Source: Prochlorococcus sp. AG-459-O09 (GTDB lineage Bacteria > Cyanobacteriota > Cyanobacteriia > PCC-6307 > Cyanobiaceae). Taken from it: a stretch of 64,000 nucleotides of DNA. Below are positions 11,424-22,625 of this stretch, piece by piece (within the stretch, counting starts at the first letter, position 1; each line of letters begins with the position of its first letter). The notes beneath the pieces are model-generated. The model worked only from the letters and a program-made list of their open reading frames with translations. It did no database searches and had not been told where the DNA came from. The position numbers and the translations under genes are program-made. The stretch is taken from assembly GCA_003211955.1 (NCBI GenBank), contig QCRH01000002.1:1-64000 (forward strand). The letters run 5' to 3'.

Positions 11424-12337
11424 TTATTAATTAAGTAATTAAATATTAATCCAGTGATTAAACCAACTCCATTAAGAGTTTGAAATTTTATTGCGACGAA
11501 TTTGGAATTTTTTATTACAGAAGGTTTTTTATATGAAGACTTTAATAAATTTATAAGTCTTATTGCTTGAGGAAAACTAATCAAATAAAGGATACAAAAC
11601 ACTGGAATAAATCCAGTAACTATAGTGAAAAGTTGAAAAATATATATTATAAAAATTATCCAAGGCACAAATTGAGAACCTTTTTTTGCTCCTAGGCGAA
11701 CTAAAGGTGAATTTTTCCCATGCTTTTTATCTTCAGAAATTTGATGAAAATGAGAACAGAATAATACAAGAGTTGTTGCCAATGAGGGTCCTGAACCAAG
11801 TAATAAAGAAACTTTCCAGGGAATATCTTCAAAGTAAATATTAGAGGGATTTAACGCAATTAAGACAGCAGAGTAGGCAAAAGGTCCAAATGCAAGCCAG
11901 CATAATGGTTCTCCTAAACCTTGATAGCCAAATCTAAAAGGAGGTCCTTGATATAAATATCCTAAGAAGCAGCAAGATGCCACCAAAATCAAAATGTTTA
12001 TACTTGTTGATACTGAAATTATTGAAATTATTAATAAACCAATAACTAAAGATGTATATGCAATAAATGAAATTATTTTTTTATTTTTTACAAGATTTAC
12101 AATTGAATGGAATTTAAATTCATCGATTCCTGTTTCTGCGTCGAATAAATCATTAGTTAGGTTTTCCCAAAGTAATATAAAAATTGCAGCTAAAGTAAAT
12201 ACAATCAAATTATAAATTTTTACCTTTTCATATTGATTGAGTATATAAGCCCCTGTTATTAAAACCGGAAGTATGGCAACAGAATAAAGAGGCCATTTTA
12301 TCGCTTGTTTCCATAATTTTTTTTTATCTTCGTCCAT
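11420..12337 (-). CDS. menA: 2-carboxy-1,4-naphthoquinone phytyltransferase (UbiA family)
   Basis: LWENLTNDLFDAETGID prenyltransferase motif, multiple TM segments, men cluster. Confidence 0.88.
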   Translation of the reverse strand: MDEDKKKLWKQAIKWPLYSVAILPVLITGAYILNQYEKVKIYNLIVFTLAAIFILLWENLTNDLFDAETGIDEFKFHSIVNLVKNKKIISFIAYTSLVIGLLIISIISVSTSINILILVASCCFLGYLYQGPPFRFGYQGLGEPLCWLAFGPFAYSAVLIALNPSNIYFEDIPWKVSLLLGSGPSLATTLVLFCSHFHQISEDKKHGKNSPLVRLGAKKGSQFVPWIIFIIYIFQLFTIVTGFIPVFCILYLISFPQAIRLINLLKSSYKKPSVIKNSKFVAIKFQTLNGVGLITGLIFNYLINK

Positions 12338-12438
12338 TTTTATTTAACTCACAAAATTCGATCATTATTAAATTTAGTTTATAAATTGAGTTACATTTTT
12401 TACTTTATTGCATGATTTTTAGTTATTTTCAATAAGTA

Positions 12439-13851
12439 ATGAAAAATGATTTAAACTTAACAGATTTTTTAAAAGATGTATTTTCCTCTTTCGATAAGAA
12501 AGTGGAGAATTCTGGATTAGTAAGTATTTGTGTTGAGATTCCTTGTATTGATCTATTACAAGTATATGAATTGTTTATAAATAAATATCCGTTTTCTTCA
12601 TTTTGGGAGGAATCTAATGGTATTTCATATATTGCTTTTGATAAATGTAAATATGTTACTTTGGATGGTCCAAAAAGATTTGAGGTGGCAAAAGAGTTTA
12701 ATTCTGAGAATTTTAAAAATTTAATTAACTTAACTAATGAATCACATAATTCTGCACTTTCAAAAATAATTTATTTATTTTCTTTTTCTGAAAACTTGAA
12801 TAATAAGCATTTATCTTCTGATGTACCTAGTTTGGAAGCTATCTTACCAAAAATATTAATTATTAAAAGTAATAAGAATTGTTGGTTAAGAATTAATGGT
12901 CATGTTCAAGGTAAATCATCATTAAGAACATTAATTGAAGAAATTTGGACAATTAGAAATCAAGTTATTATTTCTGGCTCAGAATTAATAAAATCATCTG
13001 GCTTAAAAACTAGTTTTGATTTACCTATTATTGATGATTTCTTACACTCTCTAGAAACTTCTAATAAAAGTTTGAAAAAAGTAGTAAATAGAGGAATTCA
13101 ATTAGTAGAAAAAGGTATTCTCGAAAAGATAGTTTTAGCGAATAGGATTAAAATAAAATTTAAAAATAAATTAGATTTAGTAGAAATTTTAAAAAGATTA
13201 AAAAAGAATCATCCAAATACATGCAGATACGTTTGGAAAAGAAATAGTAAGGATATTTTGTTTGGAGCATCTCCAGAAAAATTATTTTCTTTTACTAAAC
13301 CTAATTTAACTTTGGAGGCTCTTGCTGGAACTATCTCTACTAATTCAAATTTTCAGAAACTCTTAAAAAGTACTAAAGACTTAAAGGAACATAATTATGT
13401 AACACAGTATTTGATTAAATGTTTGGAAGTTTCAAAAATAAAAAACTTTCAAAAAAGTGATATCAAGGTAAATTCATTCGGAGATATTTCTCATTTGCAA
13501 ACACTCATTTTCTCTAAAGTTGAAAATATATGTCCTTTTGAATTGCTTAAAAACTTACATCCATCTCCGGCTGTTTGTGGTTACCCAAAAAATGCAGCAT
13601 TGGATTGGATAAACACTCTTGAGTCTTTTCCAAGAGGAAATTATGCTTCTCCAATGGGTTGGGTTGATTCATCAGGAAATGCTTCATTTCTTTTAGCAAT
13701 AAGAGGAGCTAGGTATATTGAAGAAAATATTGAATTTACTGCCGGTTCAGGTATTGTTTCAGGCTCTGTTTTAGAGAAAGAAATAGATGAGATTAAATTA
13801 AAATTTGAATCTATAGTAAAACAAATATTTTTCGCTAAAAATCCTAGATAA
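12439..13851 (+). CDS. menF: Isochorismate synthase
   Basis: [64 protein letters not shown]. Confidence 0.93.
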   Translation: MKNDLNLTDFLKDVFSSFDKKVENSGLVSICVEIPCIDLLQVYELFINKYPFSSFWEESNGISYIAFDKCKYVTLDGPKRFEVAKEFNSENFKNLINLTNESHNSALSKIIYLFSFSENLNNKHLSSDVPSLEAILPKILIIKSNKNCWLRINGHVQGKSSLRTLIEEIWTIRNQVIISGSELIKSSGLKTSFDLPIIDDFLHSLETSNKSLKKVVNRGIQLVEKGILEKIVLANRIKIKFKNKLDLVEILKRLKKNHPNTCRYVWKRNSKDILFGASPEKLFSFTKPNLTLEALAGTISTNSNFQKLLKSTKDLKEHNYVTQYLIKCLEVSKIKNFQKSDIKVNSFGDISHLQTLIFSKVENICPFELLKNLHPSPAVCGYPKNAALDWINTLESFPRGNYASPMGWVDSSGNASFLLAIRGARYIEENIEFTAGSGIVSGSVLEKEIDEIKLKFESIVKQIFFAKNPR

Positions 13852-14767
13852 TTTCCAATAATTTTTCAATAACTTTATGTGAAACATTCTTATTGGATAA
13901 ATTTTCTATTTCTCTTAAACCTGTTGGACTGGTTACATTAATCTCGCTAAGCATTCCATTTATTACATCAATACCCACAAAAAATAAACCCTCATCTTTG
14001 AAGTGTTGAGATAATTCTGAGCAGATACTTTTTTCTTTTTCTGTTAATAATGTTGGTTCAGCCTTTCCTCCCATTGCTAAATTACTCCTAAAATCGCCTC
14101 CTTGAGGAATCCTATTTATTGATCCAATTGCTTCACCGTTTACGATAATTATTCTTTTATCACCCTCTATGACTTCTGGAATAAATTTTTGCATCATAAC
14201 GGGTAATTCTTCTTGAGAAGTGATTAGTTCAATGATTGATTTAATACCTGGAGAATTTTTATTTATCCTTATAACACCTTGACCACCTTTTCCGCCAAGA
14301 GGTTTTATGACTACTTCATTATTTATATTTGCAAAATTAATAAGATCTTTTACCTTACTCGCAACTATTGTAGGTGCCATTAAGTGGCTGTATCTTAAAG
14401 TACCTAGCTTTTCATTCCATGCTCTTAACGATGAGGGTTTGTTGATTACTTTTACTCCTTTTCTTTCGGCAACTTCTAAAAGATGGGTTGCATATAAATA
14501 AGCCTCATTTACAGGAGGATCTTTTCTCATCCAAATGCAATTAAATTCGGCGAGAGGTATGCAATCATTATCTTTGAAAGAAATCCACGGATTTACTTCA
14601 ACTTTTATGGAAGATGCCCATACTTCATCACCTCTAGCTTCAAGGTCCTGAGGAGTACAACTCCAGATTTCAATATTTTTTTTTGATGATGCTTGCATTA
14701 AAGCAGCAGTTGAATCTTTTAAGGGATTGATATTTTTTATTGGATCTATCACGAATAGAAATTTCAT
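13844..14767 (-). CDS. gshB: Glutathione synthetase
   Basis: [52 protein letters not shown]. Confidence 0.95.
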   Translation of the reverse strand: MKFLFVIDPIKNINPLKDSTAALMQASSKKNIEIWSCTPQDLEARGDEVWASSIKVEVNPWISFKDNDCIPLAEFNCIWMRKDPPVNEAYLYATHLLEVAERKGVKVINKPSSLRAWNEKLGTLRYSHLMAPTIVASKVKDLINFANINNEVVIKPLGGKGGQGVIRINKNSPGIKSIIELITSQEELPVMMQKFIPEVIEGDKRIIIVNGEAIGSINRIPQGGDFRSNLAMGGKAEPTLLTEKEKSICSELSQHFKDEGLFFVGIDVINGMLSEINVTSPTGLREIENLSNKNVSHKVIEKLLEII

Positions 14768-14772
14768 AAGAT

Positions 14773-15027
14773 CTAGTTTAATAATGCGTCTAATCTATTT
14801 TCATTTTCTAATATGTAGAGATCATCGCAGCCTCCGATACCCTCATTATCTATAAATATTTGTGGTAATGTTCTTCTACCATCAGCTCTTTCAATCATCA
14901 ATGCTCTAGCGTCTTCGTCCCCGTCTATTTTATATTCTGTAAAATTAATATTTTTTTTCTTGAGTAGTGATTTTGCTCGAATACAGAATGGGCAATATTG
15001 CCAAGTATAAATTTCAACTTTGGACAT
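14773..15027 (-). CDS. grxC: Glutaredoxin
   Basis: [16 protein letters not shown] (CPFC), [20 protein letters not shown]. Confidence 0.94.
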   Translation of the reverse strand: MSKVEIYTWQYCPFCIRAKSLLKKKNINFTEYKIDGDEDARALMIERADGRRTLPQIFIDNEGIGGCDDLYILENENRLDALLN

Positions 15028-15103
15028 TTTTTAAAAATAATACTTAGTTTATACTATTAAACAAAAGTGCTTGTTAGATTATAAATAACTATTAAATTCT
15101 ATT

Positions 15104-16226
15104 TTGATAGATATTACAGATTTCAAAAAAGATCTTTCGGAACTAACAGAGCGCCTGGGTAATGCTCAGGATTGTCTTTGACGTTCCAAGATTAAAAGCG
15201 AAAAGGAGAGAGTTAGAGCAAATTTCTGCTCAGCCTGAATTTTGGGAGAATCAAGAAGAAGCGAAAAAACAAATGTTAATTCTTGATGATGTTAAGGCGC
15301 AACTTGAATTGTTGGATAAATGGAAAACTTTTATTTCTGATGCTAATGCTTCTCTTGAGCTTTATTCTTTAGAACCAGAAGAGGAAATGATTTTGGAATC
15401 CAAGCAGGGCTTAAAGAAATTAAGAGAGAATTTAGATAAATGGGAATTTGAAAGATTGTTATCTGGTGAATACGATAAGGAAGGAGCAGTAGTTTCTATT
15501 AACGCAGGTGCTGGTGGAACAGATGCTCAGGATTGGGTAGAGATCTTATTGAGAATGTATTCAAGATGGGCCGATAATAATCAAATGAGTTTAATTATCA
15601 ATGAATTATCTCAAGGAGAAGAAGCAGGTATAAAAAGTGTAACTTTTGAAATTGATGGAAAATATGCATACGGATATTTAAAACATGAAAAAGGAACTCA
15701 TAGATTAGTTAGAATTTCTCCTTTCAATGCTAATGGTAAAAGACAAACCAGCTTTGCTGGGGTCGAGGTCATGCCAAAATTAGATTATAAAGTTTCACTT
15801 GATATACCAGAAAAAGATTTAGAAATTACAACAAGTAGATCCGGTGGGGCTGGAGGACAAAATGTTAATAAAGTAGAAACAGCGGTTAGAATTGTTCATT
15901 TGCCTTCAGGGATTTCAGTAAGATGTACACAAGAAAGATCTCAATTACAAAATAAAGAAAAAGCTTTGTTACTTCTTAAGTCTAAACTACTAGTGATTGC
16001 TAAAGAACAACGAGCTGCAGAAGTCGCTGATATTAAAGGTGATATTGTAGAAGCTGCATGGGGTAATCAAATAAGAAATTATGTTTTCCATCCTTATCAA
16101 ATGGTAAAAGATCTTAGGACTATGCAGGAGACTAACGACTTAGATAGTATTTTAGATGGTGGACTTGAACTATTTATTCATGAATTATTACGCATGAATA
16201 TTTCTTCTAACGAATCTATTGAATAA
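15104..16226 (+). CDS. prfB: Peptide chain release factor 2, with programmed +1 frameshift at CTT TGA C (15176-15182)
   Basis: Zero-frame (L/M)[24 protein letters not shown] then in-frame TGA at 15179; +1 shift joins [14 protein letters not shown]... with RF2 motif [21 protein letters not shown] track shows only the downstream frame from 15162. Confidence 0.95.
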
Positions 16227-16229
16227 CTA

Positions 16230-16412
16230 ATGAAAAATAAAAACGAAAATATAGAAAAAAAAGTTGCTCCTCCAAGCTTTGTAAAACTTGCTATGCGAAA
16301 TATGGTAAGGAAGGGTTCAAAAAGTATTTCTCATTTTTCAATAACCTTTCTAGTTTTAATTGGGATATTAATACTTGTAGCCACAATAGGTAAGCCTAAT
16401 ATTCCTGTATAA
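16230..16412 (+). CDS. Small single-TM protein (DUF3285-like)
   Basis: 60 aa: VAPPSFVKLAMRNMVRKG...ITFLVLIGILILVATIGKPNIPV; tightly spaced between prfB and ybeY. Confidence 0.75.
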   Translation: MKNKNENIEKKVAPPSFVKLAMRNMVRKGSKSISHFSITFLVLIGILILVATIGKPNIPV

Positions 16413-16418
16413 GAATGT

Positions 16419-16958
16419 ATGACAGAAAAAATTATTTCTGAAATAAATTTAGATTTGGTTTTTAAATGTAATGAATTTTCTCAATTTTCAAATAATTTAA
16501 AAGATTCTAAAAATAAGCTTATTTTTGAATCTTTTTTTTGGGAGAAAGTTTTTTTATCTTGGATAAAAATAATATTAAAAAAAGACGATTATAAATTGCC
16601 AAATTTCATTTTTGAAAAAAAATCTTTTTCATTAGGCTTACAGATAATATCTAATCAAGAAATTGCTTTTATGAACAAGCAGTGGATGCAAAAAAATGGA
16701 CCAACTGATGTTCTATCTTTTCCAATCAATTCTGATGAATCTCTAAATAATTTAGATCACATAGAGTTGGGAGATATATTTATATCATTAGAGATCGCAC
16801 TTGAGCAAGCTTATGAATATAAACATTCAATCTATAAAGAAATGCTCTGGTTGGCTAGTCATGGATTTTTACATCTTTTGGGATGGGAACATAATAATGA
16901 TCTTGATTTAGAAAATATGTTAAATTTTCAGGAATATTTAATTAAAAAATTAGATTAA
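16419..16958 (+). CDS. ybeY: Endoribonuclease YbeY
   Basis: [32 protein letters not shown] (HGxLHLxGxDH-type zinc motif). Confidence 0.93.
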   Translation: MTEKIISEINLDLVFKCNEFSQFSNNLKDSKNKLIFESFFWEKVFLSWIKIILKKDDYKLPNFIFEKKSFSLGLQIISNQEIAFMNKQWMQKNGPTDVLSFPINSDESLNNLDHIELGDIFISLEIALEQAYEYKHSIYKEMLWLASHGFLHLLGWEHNNDLDLENMLNFQEYLIKKLD

Positions 16959-16964
16959 AAATCT

Positions 16965-17384
16965 ATGGAAAAAAAAATAAACTCTCTAAAAAATAGAATA
17001 GAATCATATAAAACTTCTAGTAATGTATTAAAAAGTTTTAAGTATGCTTTTAGTGGAATTTGTTACGTATTAAAAACTTCAAGAAATTTCAAAATTCAAT
17101 TAATTTTTGCGGTTCCAAGTTTAATCATTGGTTTTTTACTGCAAATAAGTCAAAGTAATTATGTAATTTTGATTGCCACAATTATGTCTGTTTTAATACT
17201 AGAAATATTAAACACATCTATTGAATCAATAGTTGATTTAGTAGTGAAAAAAGAATTTAGTAGTTTGGCGAAAATTTCAAAAGATACTTCTGCAGGAGCA
17301 GTTTTATTAGCTTCCATTAATTCTGTTATTATTGCGGTATATATTTTTGTTCCTAAAATTAAGTTGTTATTTGAATCTATATAA
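16965..17384 (+). CDS. dgkA: Diacylglycerol kinase (prokaryotic DgkA family)
   Basis: SFKYAFSGI, LEILNTSIESIVDLV, KISKDTSAGAVLLASINSVIIAVYIF. Confidence 0.9.
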   Translation: MEKKINSLKNRIESYKTSSNVLKSFKYAFSGICYVLKTSRNFKIQLIFAVPSLIIGFLLQISQSNYVILIATIMSVLILEILNTSIESIVDLVVKKEFSSLAKISKDTSAGAVLLASINSVIIAVYIFVPKIKLLFESI

Positions 17385-17386
17385 AT

Positions 17387-17983
17387 ATGTTTCTTGTTAT
17401 TGATAATTACGATAGCTTTACATATAACCTTGTTCAATATTTAGGAGAACTTTCTGTTGAGCATGAAATAACTAGAGAATTAATAGTTAAAAGAAATGAT
17501 GAAATTACTTTAGATGAAATTATCAAACTAAATCCTAGTGGCATCCTATTATCTCCAGGTCCTGGTAATCCAGATCAATCTGGAATTTGTCTGCCAATAC
17601 TAAAAAAATTATCTAAAAATATTCCGATATTAGGAGTTTGTTTAGGGCATCAAGCTTTGGCCCAAGTTTTTGGAGGTAAGGTCATAGTTGGGAAAGAACT
17701 TATGCATGGTAAGACATCCAAAATATTTCATAATCAAAAAGGTTTGTTTAAAGATATCGAGACTCCGTTTGTGGCGACTAGATATCATAGTCTTATAGTT
17801 GATTCAAGTTCATTACCAACTTGTTTTGATATAACTGCGACTTTAGAAGACTCCACTATTATGGCTATTTCTCACAAAGAATACAAGCATTTACATGGAG
17901 TACAGTTTCATCCTGAAAGTGTATTGACACAATTTGGTCATAAATTAATTAGTAATTTTCTAAAAATGGCTGAACAAAAGTAA
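17387..17983 (+). CDS. trpG: Anthranilate/aminodeoxychorismate synthase glutaminase component
   Basis: VIDNYDSFTYNLVQYLGEL, LLSPGPGNPDQSGI, GVCLGHQA, GVQFHPESVLT. Confidence 0.93.
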   Translation: MFLVIDNYDSFTYNLVQYLGELSVEHEITRELIVKRNDEITLDEIIKLNPSGILLSPGPGNPDQSGICLPILKKLSKNIPILGVCLGHQALAQVFGGKVIVGKELMHGKTSKIFHNQKGLFKDIETPFVATRYHSLIVDSSSLPTCFDITATLEDSTIMAISHKEYKHLHGVQFHPESVLTQFGHKLISNFLKMAEQK

Positions 17984-18003
17984 AATACAAAAAAATTAAT
18001 AAT

Positions 18004-18729
18004 ATGATTTCTCAAATTAAAAACATTTTCTTTTTTATATTATTTAGCTCTTTTTTACCTACCTCATTATTGGCAAGGAATTTAATAATTAAAAGTCTGG
18101 GACATAGTAGTTTCTTAATTAATAGTGCTGATAAATCGATTCTTATAAATCCCTTTAAAGCAATAGGTTGTGCAAGCAATTTAAAAGAGCCAAAAGAAGT
18201 CAACGCAGATTTTATTTTGGCTAGTTCTAGGCTCCCAGATGAAGGATATAATCCTAATAATCAATTAATGTTTGTAGAGCCAGGAATCTATCAATTTGAG
18301 GATATTTTATTAAATGGAATTTCCGTCCCACATGACAGAGTAGATGGAAGAAGATTTGGGATGGCAACTGTTTGGAGTTGGGAGCAGAATGATCTTAAAA
18401 TTGTTCATATGGGAGGCGCTGCTGGTGATGTTGATATCAATAGTCAAATTATTTTGTCTCGCCCAGATATCTTATTTATTTCAATTGGAGGAGGAATAAA
18501 ATCTTATGATGGGCAAGAGGCTTCAAGAATAGTTAAGCTTCTAAAACCTAATGTAGTTATTCCTGTTCACTTTGCTAGTGGTAAAAAAATTAACAAAGAA
18601 TGTGATTTCTCAAATGCTGATTTGTTTATCGAAAATATGAAAAATTTTAAAGTAAAATATGTTGGAAAAGATTTTCAAATAAAATCTAAAAGAATCGATC
18701 AAAATACAATTTATATTTTTGGTAATTAA
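18004..18729 (+). CDS. Exported metallo-beta-lactamase-fold hydrolase
   Basis: N-terminal signal-like segment; SLGHSSFLI, HMGGAAGDVD, DILFISIGGG, VVIPVHFASGK. Confidence 0.8.
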   Translation: MISQIKNIFFFILFSSFLPTSLLARNLIIKSLGHSSFLINSADKSILINPFKAIGCASNLKEPKEVNADFILASSRLPDEGYNPNNQLMFVEPGIYQFEDILLNGISVPHDRVDGRRFGMATVWSWEQNDLKIVHMGGAAGDVDINSQIILSRPDILFISIGGGIKSYDGQEASRIVKLLKPNVVIPVHFASGKKINKECDFSNADLFIENMKNFKVKYVGKDFQIKSKRIDQNTIYIFGN

Positions 18730-19835
18730 TTTATTAAATCTAATATCTTGTAATTATCCCAGAAAAAAATCATTTGTTCTTTAGTTCCAATACTAACCCT
18801 TATTGACTTACCAATATCTTTTTTGTTTTCCATGCTTCTGATAAGAATACCTTTTTCTCTCATCTGTTGTATTAAAATTTTAGGATCTTTTTTTGGCCAA
18901 ATTAAGAAGTAATTACCACCACTAAAATGAGTTCTGATTTTTGTTGATTTAAATTTATTTAAAATCCATTCCCTTGCTTTTTTTACTTCTAAAACATAAT
19001 TATCAATATATGATTTGTCTTTAAGTGCTGCTAATGCTGCCGTTATAGCAAAGCTATTTACATCATATGGTCCTGTAACTTTATTAATGTAATTAATTAA
19101 ATTTTTATTGCCAAAAGTAAAACCTATTCTTAAACCAGCTAAACCAGCTGTTTTTGAGAGAGATTGTATTATTAGTATATTGTTATTCTTTTCAAAATCT
19201 ATCGATTCAAGAAGACTATCTCCATTAAATTTTTCATATAGTTCATCAACAATTATCAATGAATCGTTTTTGATATTTGCTAAGTTAATTATCTCTTGAG
19301 CACTTAAAACTGTTCCTGTCGGATTATTTGGGTTACAAATAAATATTAACTTTGGATTATAGTTTATAATTTTTTCACTAAATCCTTCGATGGGAAATAG
19401 AAAATTTTCTCCAATGTAAGAGCAAGTTATTTTCTTCATTCCTCGCATTTCTGAACAAGGAGAATAGTAACCAAAAGTTGGATTCGTGGTTAGAAATATT
19501 TGATCTTTTTCTCCAAAGCAATTGAAGATTGCATTTATCGCTGCATCTGCTCCATTGAAAATTCCTATTTCATCATTATCAAATTTTCTTGAATCAAGAT
19601 ATTTATCACATAAAAATTTTTTTAATAAATTGTACTCTGGATAAATTGAAATCTCATTTAATTTTATCGCTTGTAATGCCTCGAAAACATTAGGACTTGG
19701 ACCTAGAGTATTTTCATTAAAGTCTAAGCGGAGTAAATTTCTTCTATTTTCTAAAGGTGCAGAGTAAGACTGCATATTTATTATTTCTTCTCTTGGTCTT
19801 GGGAAAAGATTATTTAATTGATCAAAATCATTCAT
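18726..19835 (-). CDS. hisC: Histidinol-phosphate aminotransferase-like PLP enzyme
   Basis: LRLDFNENTLGPSPNV, CNPNNPTGTVL, IVDELY, SLSKTAGLAGLRIGF. Confidence 0.85.
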   Translation of the reverse strand: MNDFDQLNNLFPRPREEIINMQSYSAPLENRRNLLRLDFNENTLGPSPNVFEALQAIKLNEISIYPEYNLLKKFLCDKYLDSRKFDNDEIGIFNGADAAINAIFNCFGEKDQIFLTTNPTFGYYSPCSEMRGMKKITCSYIGENFLFPIEGFSEKIINYNPKLIFICNPNNPTGTVLSAQEIINLANIKNDSLIIVDELYEKFNGDSLLESIDFEKNNNILIIQSLSKTAGLAGLRIGFTFGNKNLINYINKVTGPYDVNSFAITAALAALKDKSYIDNYVLEVKKAREWILNKFKSTKIRTHFSGGNYFLIWPKKDPKILIQQMREKGILIRSMENKKDIGKSIRVSIGTKEQMIFFWDNYKILDLIN

Positions 19836-21649
19836 TACATTCTTTCTAAAGTTTCAATTCCTAGAAGCTCTAAGCTTAATTTTAGTGTTTTTGTAGTTAG
19901 ATCACATAAATACAGTCTAGAAATTTTTATATTTTTTTCTTCTTTGAGTATTGGAACTTTATCATAGAATCTATTAAAAGTCTGACATAGCTCAAACAGA
20001 TAATTGCATAATCTATTTGGCATTAAGTCTTTTTCAATAGATATTATGACTTCATCGAACTTAAGTAATTTTCTGATAAGTTTCCACTCAGATTTATGTT
20101 CATAATTTGTATATTGAAAATCTTTAGAGTCATAAACAAAATCATTTTTTCTTTTAATTCCTGCAATTCTTACAAGTGTATATAACAAATAAGGGGCCGT
20201 ATTACCATTTAGGGAAAGCATTTTATCAAAACTAAATTGATAATTTGTAATCCTATTTTGGCTTAAATCTGCATACTTAACAGCTCCTAATCCAATGATT
20301 CTTGAAGTATTTGCAATAAAATCTTCTGTTTCATAACGATTTTCATCTTCTAATCTTTTCAATAAATCTTCTTTTGCTTTTCTAACTGCTTCTTTTAATA
20401 AATCTTTTAAACGTATTGTTTCACCTTCCCTTGTCTTTAGTTTTTTGCCATCAATTCCTTGAACTAAACCAAAAGGGACATGGTCTACTTGGCAATTGTT
20501 TGGGATCCATTTTGCTTTTTTTGCAACTTGAAATACTCCAGCAAAATGATTTGCTTGTCCATGATCAGTTACATAAATAATTCTCGACGCATCATCCCCA
20601 TTAGGAGGTTTATTGAATCTGTATCTTATAGCAGCAAGATCTGTGGTGGCATAGTTAAAACCTCCATCTTTTTTTTGAATAATTAGAGGTAAAGGTTTGC
20701 CTTCTTTATTAGTCATCCCATCTAAAAATACACATTTTGCTCCTTGATCTTCTACTAATAATTTTTTAAGATTCAAATCCTCAATAACTGATCTTAAGAA
20801 GGGATTATAAAAAGATTCACCTCTTTCTTCTATTTTTATTTTTAAATTTTTATAGATTTCATCAAATTCTTTTCTAGATTGATCACATAATAATTTCCAA
20901 GCTTTAATCGATTTAGTATCCCCACTTTGTAACTTAACTACTTCCTCTCTAGATCTTTTTTGGAATTCAGATTCTTTATCAAATCTTTTTTTTGATTCTT
21001 TATAAAATTCAACTAAATCACTTATCTTAATTTTGCCTATCTCCTCTAAATCATTTGAATATAAATCTTTGAGCTGAGTAATAAGCATTCCAAATTGCGT
21101 TCCCCAATCGCCAACATGATTTAGTCTTAATACTTGATAACCTCTTAACTCGAAAATTCTGGATATTGAATCTCCTATTATTGTTGATCTTAAATGCCCT
21201 ACATGCATTTCTTTAGCAATATTAGGACTAGAAAAATCTACAATGACTTTATTTGATAAGCCACTATTTAAATCTTTTTTAATTTGAGGTACTCCACCCC
21301 TTTGACATTGAATATTTGATTTAATTTCATTTATTAGAACTTCATCTTTTAATTTTATATTTATAAATCCAGGTCCAGCTACTTCTAGACTCTTACATAA
21401 TTTTGCTATGCTTTTATTTTTATTTAAAAGGTTAATAAAATCATTAGAAATATCTCTTGGGTTCTTTTTATATATTTTAGATAAACTTAAACAAACATTA
21501 CATTGATAATCACCAAATTCCTCTTTTGATGATTGTGTAATTAAATTTTTTCTAAGAATTTCGAATTCTCTTTCTTTATCATTTTTTTTAAGACTATCTA
21601 AAAGAGTTTGTTCGAAGTTATTTGTTAATTCTTTAAAAATGATTAGCAT
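19835..21649 (-). CDS. argS: Arginyl-tRNA synthetase
   Basis: [48 protein letters not shown]. Confidence 0.97.
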   Translation of the reverse strand: MLIIFKELTNNFEQTLLDSLKKNDKEREFEILRKNLITQSSKEEFGDYQCNVCLSLSKIYKKNPRDISNDFINLLNKNKSIAKLCKSLEVAGPGFINIKLKDEVLINEIKSNIQCQRGGVPQIKKDLNSGLSNKVIVDFSSPNIAKEMHVGHLRSTIIGDSISRIFELRGYQVLRLNHVGDWGTQFGMLITQLKDLYSNDLEEIGKIKISDLVEFYKESKKRFDKESEFQKRSREEVVKLQSGDTKSIKAWKLLCDQSRKEFDEIYKNLKIKIEERGESFYNPFLRSVIEDLNLKKLLVEDQGAKCVFLDGMTNKEGKPLPLIIQKKDGGFNYATTDLAAIRYRFNKPPNGDDASRIIYVTDHGQANHFAGVFQVAKKAKWIPNNCQVDHVPFGLVQGIDGKKLKTREGETIRLKDLLKEAVRKAKEDLLKRLEDENRYETEDFIANTSRIIGLGAVKYADLSQNRITNYQFSFDKMLSLNGNTAPYLLYTLVRIAGIKRKNDFVYDSKDFQYTNYEHKSEWKLIRKLLKFDEVIISIEKDLMPNRLCNYLFELCQTFNRFYDKVPILKEEKNIKISRLYLCDLTTKTLKLSLELLGIETLERM

Positions 21650-21676
21650 TATTTATTCAATTATTTATCTATATGA

Positions 21677-22543
21677 TTAATTAATATAACGCATACTTAA
21701 ATCAATCCAATCACTTTTGGTAATAGAAGAACTTGTTGAAATCAAATCAATACCTTTTATTAGATATTTACTAATTTCTTCAGGGTTTATTCCAGAAACT
21801 TCTATTATCAAATTTTTACTGACTTCTTTTTTTAAGCTATTACTTGATAAATCTCTTAATTCTTGAACGTTTTTTTTGATTGTTTCAGGACTAAGTTCAT
21901 CTAACAAGACACTATCAGCTCCTGCTAATACTGCTTCTTTTGCCTGTTCGATATTCTCAGCTTCAATTATGATATGAGTTGTAAAAGGCGAATTTAGGCG
22001 AATTTTTTGGACTGCATTCTTAAGATTATCTGTCCATGCAATATGATTTTCTTTTATCATAGCAGCATCGTATAATCCCATTCTATGATTCACTCCACCT
22101 CCGCATTTGAATGCATATTTTTCAAATATTCTTAAGCCAGGAGTAGTTTTTCTAGTATCTGCTAATTTTATATTTGTGCCTTCTAATTTATCTATAAGAT
22201 TCTTTGTATATGTTGATATTCCAGATAAATGCATTGCTATATTTAAGCTGATCCTTTCACTCGCGAGTAAACTTTTTGAAGGTCCATATATTTCTAAAAG
22301 TTTTTGATCTTTAACAAATTTATCTCCATCAGAGATATTAAATTTTGGACTGATTTTTAAATCAATTTTTTTAAAAATTTCTTTTATAATTTCAACCCCA
22401 CAAAATATACCCTCCTCTTTTGCAATCCAATATGCATTACCATTCTCTTCTGTAATAGAGGGACTTGTAAGATCTCCCCTACCTATATCTTCATCGATCC
22501 AATTATCAATGATCTTACTTATTATTTGAGTATTTAAATCCAC
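21677..22543 (-). CDS. nadC: Nicotinate-nucleotide pyrophosphorylase (carboxylating)
   Basis: EDIGRGDLTS, ADTRKTTPGLRIFEKYAFKCGGGVNHRMGLYDAAMIKENHI. Confidence 0.96.
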   Translation of the reverse strand: MDLNTQIISKIIDNWIDEDIGRGDLTSPSITEENGNAYWIAKEEGIFCGVEIIKEIFKKIDLKISPKFNISDGDKFVKDQKLLEIYGPSKSLLASERISLNIAMHLSGISTYTKNLIDKLEGTNIKLADTRKTTPGLRIFEKYAFKCGGGVNHRMGLYDAAMIKENHIAWTDNLKNAVQKIRLNSPFTTHIIIEAENIEQAKEAVLAGADSVLLDELSPETIKKNVQELRDLSSNSLKKEVSKNLIIEVSGINPEEISKYLIKGIDLISTSSSITKSDWIDLSMRYIN

Positions 22544-22625
22544 TAAACTAAAAAATAATTAATTAATAAAAAGTCAACTTAAGTTAGAGAATCAACTATA
22601 TATCACTATGTAATTTAACTCAAAT

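Noticed and set aside
17159-17437. 92-aa minus-strand ORF over dgkA/trpG
   Set aside because: Antisense to two well supported genes
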